Assembly (NCBI GenBank): GCA_949283535.1
Contig: CASDTC010000008.1
Location: 1-64,000, forward strand
Source of the DNA: an uncultured Pseudomonadota bacterium
GTDB taxonomy: Bacteria > Pseudomonadota > Alphaproteobacteria > Rs-D84
Direction: 5' to 3'
Length of the DNA: 64,000 nucleotides
Shown in pieces: positions 9,201 to 17,482 of the stretch. Both the position numbers and the translations under genes were made by a program. The first letter of the stretch is position 1, and every line of letters begins with the position of its first letter. The notes under the pieces are model-generated. The model saw only the letters and a program-made list of their open reading frames with translations, did not search any database and was not told where the DNA came from.

Positions 9201-9426
9201 CGCCCTTTAAGCACGATGTATACGCATCGATACATTCAACATTATCTAATAAATTTGATGTAGATGACGATGATGTCGCACCAGATACGGCATTTATATA
9301 TGCCGTCATTGTCGGCAGACGCGATGATGCCGTGCCAATAACACTGGGGCGCGCCGTTAACGCAAACGCCGCCGGTATTGCGCAGAAAACCGCCATAAAT
9401 CCAACCGTTTTTTTCAGCAAATTCAT
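6277..9426 (-). CDS. Very large exported Cys-repeat protein, 1049 aa
   Basis: Not recognised. ATG at 9426 is chosen because GGAG lies 8 nt upstream; a GTG three codons earlier overlaps that region. A signal peptide ends near residue 23. Residues 64-117 and 165-217 are a direct repeat at an exact 101-residue offset, each with six cysteines at matching positions (motifs YTSCL, VCGAxFExC, STLAxC, LFG). Two further Cys clusters with C-x6-C spacing lie in the middle. Gly/Ala-rich hydrophobic segments occur near residues 795-820 and 985-1010 and could be membrane-associated. The gene has its own terminator. It looks like a disulphide-rich surface or periplasmic protein; its partners are unknown. 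Confidence 0.9.
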   Translation of the reverse strand: MNLLKKTVGFMAVFCAIPAAFALTARPSVIGTASSRLPTMTAYINAVSGATSSSSTSNLLDNVECIDAYTSCLKGGDVCGANFEECTNKVLFHAKMPMCLSTLAQCTASGVNALFGTSSTTALSNVASRNQYDEVTDYTYPTDGSVLGQMITGAAISNMYDTSDCIRRYTSCLQRDNVCGAEFELCTTNTEFRKQMVLCDSTLARCQSDGKIELFGSTSTTANPASDSRVGILISEGAALAAVNAVSTCYKVADQCILNACAANPYKCIADSSEQAVALVDAINAGVLADTTTNVLMSVSETVSNSSVRSYIRNSCLDTIGGNKYCYATFLGNGVMPTSSQLSDADNQEDVFAEAYASRMNDSMRARLNDLIEDFDTDAKEKCSETLSSCVMRVCGGGSGAACYSLVRGSDEESINSDAVYDEIKTGCSAIVNTDPYCQYAAQNPTSTGTYTYTYNQADAFTTLFPEYDDKGTDPIGVIASLNAALATSYSDAAIAQMRTQCENVAKSCVKSMCGDEYTNCYRNRTDIYSTLTKTGTSSFDNSMNKVGGVLDYTIVLGLCLDTVKSASVCQEHLAIETAKMKVKESETSAWGAGNITSVRSGWLDAGSATKLEGVEGDVQATDADGNPMCYASDGTQGICNTVANGVMYDTPIYVSYTTYAQSQAAETMFRSLVYDIEKEAQAIYNSKLTQEQNMCLASNAGGIIARNDTGSTFMWSKLRNNRKVPDDYTIMGLERNDFVASNDLYGSFCTVKVTIQSDDPDIRNAMNGADWATTYFAVGDTFTCGSWIPSDELEAIANTVADEQTADKAASQRRTRTWVGVLGGIASAIGGAYLGKGIADGSALGGLTGKKKSTDNSKVISEYIDKVENTIRNNGRVTADVAAINGYMNAIANEATKLNVDSGTINNAKGSVSDWYAEYIKIYGSSVINQNAIVGVTDDSELTSLKEAGDLALANLSTLEIAINAAKNTSDSDNKNSWVAPTVGAVVTGAAGATILTLATRDIQNANLSAEQKQIYEDWMNNVGRHLKCYIGADEAGEYGDIISVSME

Positions 9427-9514
9427 TAGACTCACTCCATATTTATTGCTTTAAGTATAACATAAAATCATTATTTGATAAAGAAAAATATGCTAAATAT
9501 ACTTATTATTTTAC

Positions 9515-9543
9515 AAAAAAAATCGGGTAATTTTTACCCGATG
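9515..9543 (-). terminator. Terminator of the prepilin-rluD operon
   Basis: Read on the minus strand, ATCGGGTAA-AAA-TTACCCGAT followed by a T run, just after the rluD stop codon. Confidence 0.85.
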
Positions 9544-9546
9544 TTT

Positions 9547-10506
9547 TTATCCGATTTCATCTAGTATTGCACGCAATTCCAACATGTCAGACGGCATTTG
9601 CGCACGAAAATGCATTTTTTCACCACTGACCGGGTGCGTAAAATCCAGAATTTCCGCATGCAGCATTTGACCATCATGTGTTTTTATAAAATTCAGCAAT
9701 TCTGGATTTTTCACACTGCCCAGGCGCGCCGCACCACGACCGTATATTGGGTCGCACAATACTGGAAAACCATGTGCCGATAAATGTACACGAATTTGAT
9801 GCGTGCGCCCTGTCATTAATGTACACCGAAACATTGACACACCTGCGCGGGTCCATGCGTCTGCGACATTTACAATTGTATGCGCCGGTTTGCCACCTGT
9901 CTTTACCATTGTCATTTTTTTACGATTGCGTGATGAACGGGCAATGTTTCCAGTAATATCTGCGCCATCCCAATTTGGCACACCCCATACAAATGCAATA
10001 TATTTACGCGTTAAATCATGCGCAGAAAATATCTTTACCAGACCGCGAAATGCCACATCTGATTTTGCAAATACCATAACGCCACTGGTATCTTTGTCCA
10101 GACGATGAACAACACCCGGGCGCACATCCCCACCCAGCGCAGATAAATGTGTATGCGCCAGGATGTTTTGAACCAATGTACCCGTTTTATTTCCCGCTGA
10201 TGGATACATCACAACACCGCGCGGCTTATTTATAACGATTATATCGTCATCTTCGTATAAAATATCCAGTTCAAAATCAGACGATATATTTTCGGACGCA
10301 ATATCTGTTTTCTTGGTCGGCATATCAACCAATATTTTATCGCCCGCACGTGTGTGATACGAAAATTTTGTATATGCATCATTTACTAAAACCGTGGCAC
10401 GCTGAATTTCACTGCGTGAAAAATCTGGCATTTGTTCAGATAAAAATTTATCCAGACGCATGCCTGTATTTGTATCGGGTACAATAAATTCGTATTTCAT
10501 CGTCAT
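9547..10506 (-). CDS. rluD: RluA-family 23S rRNA pseudouridine synthase (RluD-like)
   Basis: Converts specific uridines of large-subunit rRNA to pseudouridine in the cytoplasm; RluD acts on helix 69. The 319-aa protein has an N-terminal S4-type RNA-binding region (residues about 17-75) and a catalytic domain with the diagnostic HRLDKDTSG motif, whose Asp is the nucleophile. NKPRGVVMYPSAG and GRTHQIRVH are further family signatures. The start overlaps the stop of the upstream small exported protein by one base (TAATG), so it is translationally coupled as the last gene of the prepilin operon. Assignment as RluD rather than RluA or RluC rests on overall layout only. Confidence 0.9.
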   Translation of the reverse strand: MTMKYEFIVPDTNTGMRLDKFLSEQMPDFSRSEIQRATVLVNDAYTKFSYHTRAGDKILVDMPTKKTDIASENISSDFELDILYEDDDIIVINKPRGVVMYPSAGNKTGTLVQNILAHTHLSALGGDVRPGVVHRLDKDTSGVMVFAKSDVAFRGLVKIFSAHDLTRKYIAFVWGVPNWDGADITGNIARSSRNRKKMTMVKTGGKPAHTIVNVADAWTRAGVSMFRCTLMTGRTHQIRVHLSAHGFPVLCDPIYGRGAARLGSVKNPELLNFIKTHDGQMLHAEILDFTHPVSGEKMHFRAQMPSDMLELRAILDEIG

Positions 10507-10985
10507 TATTTATATTCATCCCAATCTGGGCCCTTTTCACACTGGGATAATTCAATTGTTAAATCACGACCATCACTGTCAACCGGGCATGTTAAGATAC
10601 CCGTACTTTGCGCCTGGTCCGCATCACGGGTGGCATTTCGCCATGTAAATTTAATTTCTGTTGGTGCATACAAACACGCAATTCGTAATTCGCCATCGTG
10701 TTTATTATTTGGACCAATCCAAATGCGCACCCCTTCGCCCAGACCATAGCATGGGAATCCGTCCAGATAATACAACACTAATCCGCGTCCAATAATATTT
10801 GAACTGGGGATGAAATTACCACGATATTCTGAATAGCGCAGACCGGTTAGAGCCTCCCAATCTGTGCTGGTGGAAAAAATACTGACTCGTGGCTGGGGCA
10901 ATGGGGTATCCCCAGACGGCGCATCTGCACAAAGTCCAGGCAATGTTATAAATATTGCAAAAAATGCGATTAATAAATTCTTCAT
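10506..10985 (-). CDS. Small exported protein of unknown function, 159 aa
   Basis: Not recognised. A short signal peptide (MKNLLIAFFAIFITLPGLCA) is followed by a Pro-rich stretch and a compact domain with three or four cysteines, so a secreted disulphide-bonded domain is likely. It starts 2 nt after the stop of the zinc-ribbon gene and overlaps rluD by one base, so it belongs to the prepilin operon. Position next to the prepilins makes an accessory pilus or secretion role possible, but nothing in the sequence proves it. Confidence 0.8.
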   Translation of the reverse strand: MKNLLIAFFAIFITLPGLCADAPSGDTPLPQPRVSIFSTSTDWEALTGLRYSEYRGNFIPSSNIIGRGLVLYYLDGFPCYGLGEGVRIWIGPNNKHDGELRIACLYAPTEIKFTWRNATRDADQAQSTGILTCPVDSDGRDLTIELSQCEKGPDWDEYK

Positions 10986-10987
10986 TT

Positions 10988-11509
10988 TTATTTCCCATTG
11001 TTTTCCAATTTCACAGATATTGTTTCAACACCCGCCACAGGTACGGACAATACATGAGAAAAGTTCACAGACGCCCCCGCATCCAGCAATGTTGCAGATG
11101 GCATAAAATGTTGACGATCAACAATATTTCCATCGCGTTCATATGATTCAACAACCAATCCAGGCACACCATAAATTTGATCAGATCGATTTACAACACG
11201 ACCATTTACAACAAAATGCACAATTCCATTTTCATCGGTTATTGTTGTAATTTCGCCAATTTCGGCAACCAATGGATTTTCACGAATTTCTGTTATTTTA
11301 TTTTGCGCAATTACCGCAATTGCAAAAACAATTGCCGCCAATAATGCGCACAGTGCCGCAATAAAAACCAACCATGGTCGTGTACGCGGGGCGCGTGGAA
11401 CAACCCATGTGTTACCACATACCGCGCATTTGACCGGCATGTTCGGCACCGCATCAATTGTATATTCTGTTTTACAAAAATCACATACTGTTTTCATACG
11501 ATGATTCAT
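10988..11509 (-). CDS. Zinc-ribbon membrane protein (MJ0042/DUF3426-like)
   Basis: The N-terminus has two CxxC knuckles (CDFC and CAVC, near residues 9-32), the pattern of the MJ0042-type zinc ribbon found at the start of many alphaproteobacterial membrane proteins. A single transmembrane segment (VFIAALCALLAAIVFAIAVI) follows, then a periplasmic beta-rich domain resembling DUF3426. The family has no established biochemical role. An internal ATG at 11497 would bring the first cysteine to residue 5, closer to the family norm, but neither start has a strong ribosome binding site. It lies 8 nt downstream of a prepilin gene. Confidence 0.8.
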   Translation of the reverse strand: MNHRMKTVCDFCKTEYTIDAVPNMPVKCAVCGNTWVVPRAPRTRPWLVFIAALCALLAAIVFAIAVIAQNKITEIRENPLVAEIGEITTITDENGIVHFVVNGRVVNRSDQIYGVPGLVVESYERDGNIVDRQHFMPSATLLDAGASVNFSHVLSVPVAGVETISVKLENNGK

Positions 11510-11517
11510 AGCACATT

Positions 11518-12834
11518 TTATTCCAAATTCAACCGTTGATATTTTTTGCGAACCGCATTCTGCATTTCTGTTATTGCATTCATGTAATCAGACGCCGTTG
11601 CATTTTTATTCGCAGATACTGCATTAAATATGCGCCCAGTTTCTGTATCACCCGCCGGTTCAATATATGCAATATCTGTTGCCATACGATTAAGTTCCTG
11701 TAATGAAACATCTGACATATTTGCGATTCCATAACTCAGGTCCCAAAAATAGTTTGAATTTGTCGAATCTTCGATTCTGTCATAAACAACCAGACGCGGC
11801 GTAATAGAACCAGCAAAACCAACAGTTACATACATGGCATCAATGTTTCCGCCCGTCATATCAATTGATTTATTAACTGTTAATATTGCGGGGCCATCTA
11901 AATCAGAAGAAACGGATAATCCACCCAGCGTCATATTTGATGCATATAAATCACCGGTGGTAAAACTGGTAAATTTTCCAGTATCTGCCAATGCGAAATT
12001 GCCAGAAACCTCCATGGTGCGAGAATCTGATGATAATATACCAGAAACAGTCGCATTTGTTGCTTCGAAAATATTATCCAGTGTCGTTCGATTTTGGAAT
12101 ATCAAACTGGATGCAACCCCAACACCCAATGTTAATGTTTCGTCAAATTGCGCAGAATATGCATTAAAAAAAGACGCATTTGTTATATCGTGTCCGCCCA
12201 GATTTAATCCAGACAGCATCGTTGCATCAGATGCACTGTCGGATGGAACACGCCATAAATACAGCGCATTATCACGATTAACATCGGTTAATTCGACGAT
12301 TCCGCCAGTGGTATTAATCCCCATATCCAATGTATTTGCGTGCCATGCGCCAAATGTACCATATGCACGATTTCCTTCGATAAACCCCATGGAATCGCCG
12401 CCCAGCGCAACAATTTCACGCGTACGCATTGGACTGATTTCGTCAGATGAAAATACAACAATGCCTTGTAATGTGGCACGACCATTTAAATCATTAGATT
12501 TCAAAACACGCAATTGATATTCATCACTGTCCACCAAATCAACAGACGCACCATATTCAACCAAATCAGACATACTAACACGAACAATATTTCGCCCCAC
12601 CGTATTTAATAACTGTTCACGATTATCCAATATGTATCGTTCCAGCGCACTTTGAATATCTGTCATATTATCCGCAATTGCAATATTTTCTGCACGCGTA
12701 ATTGCACTTTGCTGATACCGGAAAATAAATGGCATAATTATTGCCGCCAATGCAACTGTCATTAATAATTCAACCAGCATGCTGCCATGCTGTTCATTGT
12801 GTTGTGTGGAAAAAATTCTGTGAATATGCGTCAT
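11518..12834 (-). CDS. Prepilin-like protein with large C-terminal domain, 438 aa
   Basis: The N-terminus carries a type IV prepilin/pseudopilin signature: a short leader ending in Gly17, then SMLVE with Glu at +5, and a hydrophobic helix (LLMTVALAAIIMPFIF). Prepilin peptidase would cut after Gly17 and the helix would pack into a pilus or pseudopilus. At 438 aa it is two to three times the size of a usual pilin; the C-terminal part is rich in Asp, Asn, Ser and Thr and looks beta-rich. The start overlaps the upstream prepilin gene by 4 nt. No pilus ATPase or platform gene is in the window. Confidence 0.8.
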   Translation of the reverse strand: MTHIHRIFSTQHNEQHGSMLVELLMTVALAAIIMPFIFRYQQSAITRAENIAIADNMTDIQSALERYILDNREQLLNTVGRNIVRVSMSDLVEYGASVDLVDSDEYQLRVLKSNDLNGRATLQGIVVFSSDEISPMRTREIVALGGDSMGFIEGNRAYGTFGAWHANTLDMGINTTGGIVELTDVNRDNALYLWRVPSDSASDATMLSGLNLGGHDITNASFFNAYSAQFDETLTLGVGVASSLIFQNRTTLDNIFEATNATVSGILSSDSRTMEVSGNFALADTGKFTSFTTGDLYASNMTLGGLSVSSDLDGPAILTVNKSIDMTGGNIDAMYVTVGFAGSITPRLVVYDRIEDSTNSNYFWDLSYGIANMSDVSLQELNRMATDIAYIEPAGDTETGRIFNAVSANKNATASDYMNAITEMQNAVRKKYQRLNLE

Positions 12835-14045
12835 TGTAATACCTCAACAGGTTGTACAGTTTGCCAATCATCTGACATTATTGCACTGAATTCATTCGCC
12901 GATGGCGCCGATGGCACAGTTGCACGGGACAAGTGTAATTCTGTAAATCGTGGTGGCGTTAATGATGGAAAAGTCCAGCTGCCAATCTTTACAGGCGATG
13001 TTGTCGACATTAATAATTCACCAGATATTGTTAACCCAAAATTATCATAAAACACTATGTTTTCGGTGGATAAAAACGATGTTATTACAGAATGCGCAGT
13101 TACCCCAGTAAATGCACTGATTGTGCGCGTTGCATCTGATTTTAATACCAAATCATTTGCAACATTTACAGAATTTACAACCGTTGCCCGGTCTGTTATT
13201 ATGCGCCCATTTGTTGTATATGTTCGTCCATTCATTGTATCAGCATAAATATTGCGGAATCCAGATATATCACCTGTCACACGCATTGAACCAAATGCAG
13301 AATTTTCCCCATCCAGGTTTGCACCATTTGAAAAATAAATTGTGTTCGCCGATACATTTGGTGCCGAAAGAAATTGTGTATTTACATTTTTTATTTCTGC
13401 GGATTTTCCAATTATACCACCAATGTCATAAACACGATTATTATTCATATTTAAATCACGCATCATTGTATTCAGGTTTTCTTCACCTGTTTCTGTGCGA
13501 TGCAAATATTTTGATTTGTCTTCCCCTTCTAAATCACGGGAAATCCGATATATTAAATCGCCGGGTTTGAAATCAGGTGCCGCAACCGCCCACGAACCAC
13601 CATACGCAACACCATCATCGCCAACAACCGCGGCATCACCGCCAATATGCCGCGCAATCTGGGTTGTTCGCAGATCTGTTTCATCAATATCAAATGCCAA
13701 ATAAACATCTGTAATTGTTGCCCCATTGACAACATATTTATCAATAAATCCAGCTGTTGGCATGTTTGATATTTCGTCCAATTCATCATCTGCCAATTTA
13801 ATTTGTGCAACATCTGGCCAATCCGCCTGGTTTAAACGAACAAAATTTAATACAGTATCACGCAGTGAAATAATTTCATTCGCCGCCGCAATATCGCGCA
13901 GCGTATTGTTCGTGTCAGAAATTTGACTGTATAAAAATGGTGTTGCCATTGCAACGATTGCCATTGCCAGTAAAACTTCGGTCATACTGGCGCCACGCGA
14001 ATTATCATTAAAAATATTTGTTTTACATGCAATCACTGCGCCCAT
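12831..14045 (-). CDS. Prepilin-like protein with large C-terminal domain, 404 aa
   Basis: A leader of 18 residues ends in Gly18, followed by ASMTE with Glu at +5 and a hydrophobic helix (VLLAMAIVAMATPFLY): the standard type IV prepilin layout. The large remainder resembles its neighbour in composition and in segments such as the NTMMRDLNMNNNRV region, so the two are probably ancient duplicates. The start overlaps the upstream gene by 23 nt and the stop overlaps the next start by 4 nt, so the operon is translationally coupled. Likely a minor (pseudo)pilin or a pilus-borne adhesin; inference only. Confidence 0.8.
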   Translation of the reverse strand: MGAVIACKTNIFNDNSRGASMTEVLLAMAIVAMATPFLYSQISDTNNTLRDIAAANEIISLRDTVLNFVRLNQADWPDVAQIKLADDELDEISNMPTAGFIDKYVVNGATITDVYLAFDIDETDLRTTQIARHIGGDAAVVGDDGVAYGGSWAVAAPDFKPGDLIYRISRDLEGEDKSKYLHRTETGEENLNTMMRDLNMNNNRVYDIGGIIGKSAEIKNVNTQFLSAPNVSANTIYFSNGANLDGENSAFGSMRVTGDISGFRNIYADTMNGRTYTTNGRIITDRATVVNSVNVANDLVLKSDATRTISAFTGVTAHSVITSFLSTENIVFYDNFGLTISGELLMSTTSPVKIGSWTFPSLTPPRFTELHLSRATVPSAPSANEFSAIMSDDWQTVQPVEVLQ

Positions 14046-15378
14046 CCAACAAACATTGTTTTATATTAATTCTTTGTTCTAATCGATGCCAGAAAACATA
14101 TTGGCATATAATATATTGCGATAAAGATTTTTGATTATATCTGCCACCCAGGTCTGCAATTATCGCCCGACAATCATCTGTTTTGCTGTCATTTGCACTG
14201 GGCTTCGATATTATTTTAAATACACCATTATCGATTGTATCCAGTAATAAATCTGGCAACATTGATGTACCCGCCAATCGAATATCTAAAATAATCGCAC
14301 CAGTTTCACCATTATTTAATGCGTCAGATGTTTGATCGCGCATGGTTATATTTGATGCAATAATTGAACCTGTTTCGATGCCACTGCGTGAACTGTATTC
14401 CAAATCATCTGGGTCAATATAAACATCTTGACCGCGGGTTGTGTCAATATAAGAACTGATTTCTAAACGCTCCATACTGAAATTAATATTTTCACTGACA
14501 ATATTACCATTAACATTCCATTCCAGGGGCCCCGAAAAACTGGTTCGTCCCGCTGTCATTGCAAAATCGTATACGGACGCAACATTTGATGTAAAACTGC
14601 CCGTGTCGCCGAATTGTGATACGGTCTTTGCATTAACAGAACCAACATACAACGACCCACGCGTTAATGATAATGCAGATTCACCCAACGAACTTTGAAA
14701 TATCGCACGATTTGCTATTAAAACATCAATTGTATTACGAACCTTGCGTCCATCTTCTGTGCCAAAAATAGATAATGTATCAAATTCCCCAGTATCAAAT
14801 TCGCCACGGCGCGCAAATATATCACCACCGTTATCAAAAATAAAACCACCCATATCTAAATCTGTTAAAAACGCACTGTTATCTAAATCCGTTTCATTAC
14901 GTCGAACAACATCGGAATATGCCGCATCCAATGCCAATCCAACCAATATATCATCACCAGATATTGATGCATAAAAACCAATTCGGCGCGCCAGTTCCGC
15001 AGTTTGCACATCAGATAAATTACCACCCGATAATTGCAAGTATGCATTTACCGCCATCGCTGTTTTGTTTATTACCAATGATATATCCTGGCCCAGTGCG
15101 GTATGTGGAATAAAGCCCAATGGCAATCCATACGGTTCCAATAAATCAGAAAACGCATCCCCAGATACAACAGTTGTATTATACGGCAAATCATTTGCGC
15201 GGCTGCGAATAAAAATACGCGCCGCAGTTTGTGCAACATCAACCTTTTGCGTGGTGGCATACATTTGCGAATCCATATCGCGCGCCGCCAAACGACCCGC
15301 AAAAAATGGAATAAATGAAAATATCAGCGTCAATGCTAATAACGCCTGTAATAAAAAATTTCCACTTTGTCGCTGCAT
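14023..15378 (-). CDS. Prepilin-like protein lacking Glu5 (GspK-type tip candidate), 451 aa
   Basis: First gene of the operon. The N-terminus is MQRQSG followed by NFLLQALLALTLIFSFIPFF, so a leader ending in Gly6 and a hydrophobic helix. The residue at +5 is Gln instead of the near-universal Glu. In type II secretion, the tip pseudopilin GspK lacks Glu5 and is larger than its partners, so this protein may cap the fibre. The globular part shares the Asp/Asn/Ser-rich style of the next two proteins. A GGAGG ribosome binding site lies 10 nt upstream of the ATG. The tip assignment is inference. Confidence 0.8.
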   Translation of the reverse strand: MQRQSGNFLLQALLALTLIFSFIPFFAGRLAARDMDSQMYATTQKVDVAQTAARIFIRSRANDLPYNTTVVSGDAFSDLLEPYGLPLGFIPHTALGQDISLVINKTAMAVNAYLQLSGGNLSDVQTAELARRIGFYASISGDDILVGLALDAAYSDVVRRNETDLDNSAFLTDLDMGGFIFDNGGDIFARRGEFDTGEFDTLSIFGTEDGRKVRNTIDVLIANRAIFQSSLGESALSLTRGSLYVGSVNAKTVSQFGDTGSFTSNVASVYDFAMTAGRTSFSGPLEWNVNGNIVSENINFSMERLEISSYIDTTRGQDVYIDPDDLEYSSRSGIETGSIIASNITMRDQTSDALNNGETGAIILDIRLAGTSMLPDLLLDTIDNGVFKIISKPSANDSKTDDCRAIIADLGGRYNQKSLSQYIICQYVFWHRLEQRINIKQCLLDGRSDCM

Positions 15379-15406
15379 GAACAGGCGTCCCTCCTACATA
15401 CCATAA

Positions 15407-15435
15407 ATGTTAGCAATTGAAAAAAAATATTGCAA
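15407..15435 (-). promoter_or_regulatory. Promoter of the prepilin-rluD operon
   Basis: On the minus strand TTGCAA (15435-15430), a 17-bp spacer and TAACAT (15412-15407), about 30 nt before the start codon at 15378 with its GGAGG site between. Confidence 0.5.
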
Positions 15436-15534
15436 TCAGTTTTAAGTTGATTTATTATCTTGCTGTGTTAAGTACAAATGCGAAGTATAAAAACGCATAA
15501 ATGGATAAATTTCCTGACAATAAAGAATTAAGTT

Positions 15535-15849
15535 ATGCCAAATAAAAAAAACCAATCGTCTGTCGGACTGATGATTCAACGCTGCCACAAGTGGCGTCAA
15601 AAAAGAAAACAATATATGGACCAAGCGCGTCAAACAACAGATGAAATTGAACGCGAACGCCTGATGCAGGCGGCGGAACACTATGGTCGCATCGTTAATG
15701 CAGAACAGGGAAAAATCGATTCAACCCGCGCCCCAGGGGACAAAGCAGTTCCCAGTGATGTGCCGGATGCAACAGACGCAACAGATATTGATGCAACATC
15801 TGATGACGATGAACCTGCGTTGCCAGATTTTATTACAGATATGAAATAA
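15535..15849 (+). CDS. DUF4167-like protein, 104 aa
   Basis: A small, hydrophilic cytoplasmic protein. The segment YMDQARQTTDEIERERLMQA followed by AEHYGRIVNAEQ resembles the DUF4167 core (YxxLAREAxxxGDRVxAENYYQHAEHYxR) that is common in alphaproteobacteria, where it has no firm function and is often basic and nucleic-acid-like. The N-terminus here is Lys/Arg-rich and the C-terminus is acidic and Asp/Thr-rich. The ribosome binding site is weak. It sits between the divergent prepilin operon and dnaX. Confidence 0.7.
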   Translation: MPNKKNQSSVGLMIQRCHKWRQKRKQYMDQARQTTDEIERERLMQAAEHYGRIVNAEQGKIDSTRAPGDKAVPSDVPDATDATDIDATSDDDEPALPDFITDMK

Positions 15850-15876
15850 AATCGATTTTCATTTATACTTTAATGG

Positions 15877-15904
15877 TTGAAATTTGACTGTGTTTTGCTA
15901 TCCT
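15877..15904 (+). promoter_or_regulatory. dnaX promoter
   Basis: TTGAAA (15877-15882), a 16-bp spacer and TATCCT (15899-15904). The predicted start lies at the edge of the AAAGGAAG ribosome binding site (15911-15918), so the leader is very short. Confidence 0.5.
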
Positions 15905-15925
15905 TTCCACAAAGGAAGTTTTAGC

Positions 15926-17470
15926 ATGGATAGTAATTATACTGTTTTAGCACGCAAATATCGCAGTCAAGATTTTAAATCACTGATTGGGCAAGATGTT
16001 TTAGTAAAAACACTGACCACTGCAATTAACACGGGGCGCATCGCGCACGCATATATTTTCACCGGAATTCGCGGTACGGGAAAAACCAGTACGGCGCGTA
16101 TTTTAGCAAAAGCTTTAAATTGTTTGTCATCAGATGGTCCAACGGCAAATCCATGTGGCGTTTGCGAAAATTGTCGTGCAATTACCGCTGGACAACACAT
16201 TGATGTTATGGAAATTGACGCGGCATCACATACAGGCGTTGATAACATGCGCGATATATTGGACGCGGCACAATATCGCCCAACAAATGGTCGATACAAG
16301 GTCTATATTATTGACGAAGTACATATGTTATCAATTCCTGCATTTAATGCATTGTTAAAAACACTGGAAGAACCACCGGCACATGTTATTTTTATACTGG
16401 CAACCACAGAAATAAGAAAAGTGCCTGTTACAATTTTATCGCGCTGCCAGCGTTTTGATTTGGTTCGCGTACCAGTTGAAACACTGAAAAAACATTTTGC
16501 ATGGATTGCAGGGCAAGAAAAAATTGAACTAACCGATGGCGCAAACGAATTGTTGGCGCGTGCCGCCGATGGTTCTGTACGCGATGGATTATCATTACTG
16601 GACCAGGCAATCGCACAAACCGCGGGGCATGTCGATGAACAATCTGTATTGGATATGTTAAAACGCGCCGATCGTGGAATTGTTGTTAATTTTATGGAAA
16701 CTGTGCTGTCTGGTGATACGGCGGCGGCACTGGCAAAGGCAGATGAAATTTATAATAATGGCGCAGATTTATCAATGCTGTTGACAGATATGATGGAATG
16801 GACGCATTGGGCAACGCGTATGCACCCGGCACTACTACATGCGGGCGATATTACAAATTCCCCGTACACCGCCGATCAACGCGAACAAATCAGAAAAATC
16901 AACGCACGCATATCTTTAAACACCCTGTCCCGAATATGGCAGGTTATGGTTGCGGCAGTCCCAGAAATGCAGGCGGCGGGAAATCAAAAACAATGTTTTG
17001 ATATGTTAATTGTGCGACTGATGCATATTGCAAATATGCCGCCAGTATCAGAAATATTAAAACAACAAACCACAATAACATCGCGCGATACGCCGACACC
17101 CAATACCACCGCCCCAGATGCACAAAAAAATGCAAAACGCATAATTACAAATGCAGATGAATTGGCAAATGCATTGCAAGAAACCAAAGAAATTTTACTG
17201 TATTCATACTATACCAGTAATATAGAGGTTTCAGAAATATCAGACGGACATATTAAATATTTTGATCGCCGTGGTGATGCTGATTTCGCACACAAATTAT
17301 CTGCATGGCTGAATGACAAGACTGGTCATGCATGGATACTGGAACGAATAACAGAATCACCCCATGCACACACAATAACCGAACAAAAGCAAGAAGAATT
17401 AGAATCTGACCCATTGGTCGCCAGCGCAATGAGTTTATTTGAAAATGCAGAAATTGTCGGCGTAAAATAA
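15926..17470 (+). CDS. dnaX: DNA polymerase III subunit gamma/tau
   Basis: Clamp-loader ATPase of the replicative polymerase. The N-terminal AAA+ module shows the RuvB-like start (LARKYRSQDF), Walker A GIRGTGKT (residues 47-54), four zinc-binding cysteines (66, 77, 80, 83), Walker B DEVHML, sensor 1 LATTE and the SRC motif (LSRCQRF). At 514 aa it is shorter than E. coli tau, with a modest C-terminal part. The ATG at 15926 is chosen because AAAGGAAG sits 7 nt upstream; in-frame codons further upstream lack a site. A prepilin gene follows after 12 nt, so replication and pilin genes share a transcript. Confidence 0.96.
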   Translation: MDSNYTVLARKYRSQDFKSLIGQDVLVKTLTTAINTGRIAHAYIFTGIRGTGKTSTARILAKALNCLSSDGPTANPCGVCENCRAITAGQHIDVMEIDAASHTGVDNMRDILDAAQYRPTNGRYKVYIIDEVHMLSIPAFNALLKTLEEPPAHVIFILATTEIRKVPVTILSRCQRFDLVRVPVETLKKHFAWIAGQEKIELTDGANELLARAADGSVRDGLSLLDQAIAQTAGHVDEQSVLDMLKRADRGIVVNFMETVLSGDTAAALAKADEIYNNGADLSMLLTDMMEWTHWATRMHPALLHAGDITNSPYTADQREQIRKINARISLNTLSRIWQVMVAAVPEMQAAGNQKQCFDMLIVRLMHIANMPPVSEILKQQTTITSRDTPTPNTTAPDAQKNAKRIITNADELANALQETKEILLYSYYTSNIEVSEISDGHIKYFDRRGDADFAHKLSAWLNDKTGHAWILERITESPHAHTITEQKQEELESDPLVASAMSLFENAEIVGVK

Positions 17471-17482
17471 AAAGGGAAAAAT

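Noticed and set aside
15501..15545. 14-codon upstream frame overlapping the DUF4167-like start
   Set aside because: No ribosome binding site and no sign of regulation; likely chance.
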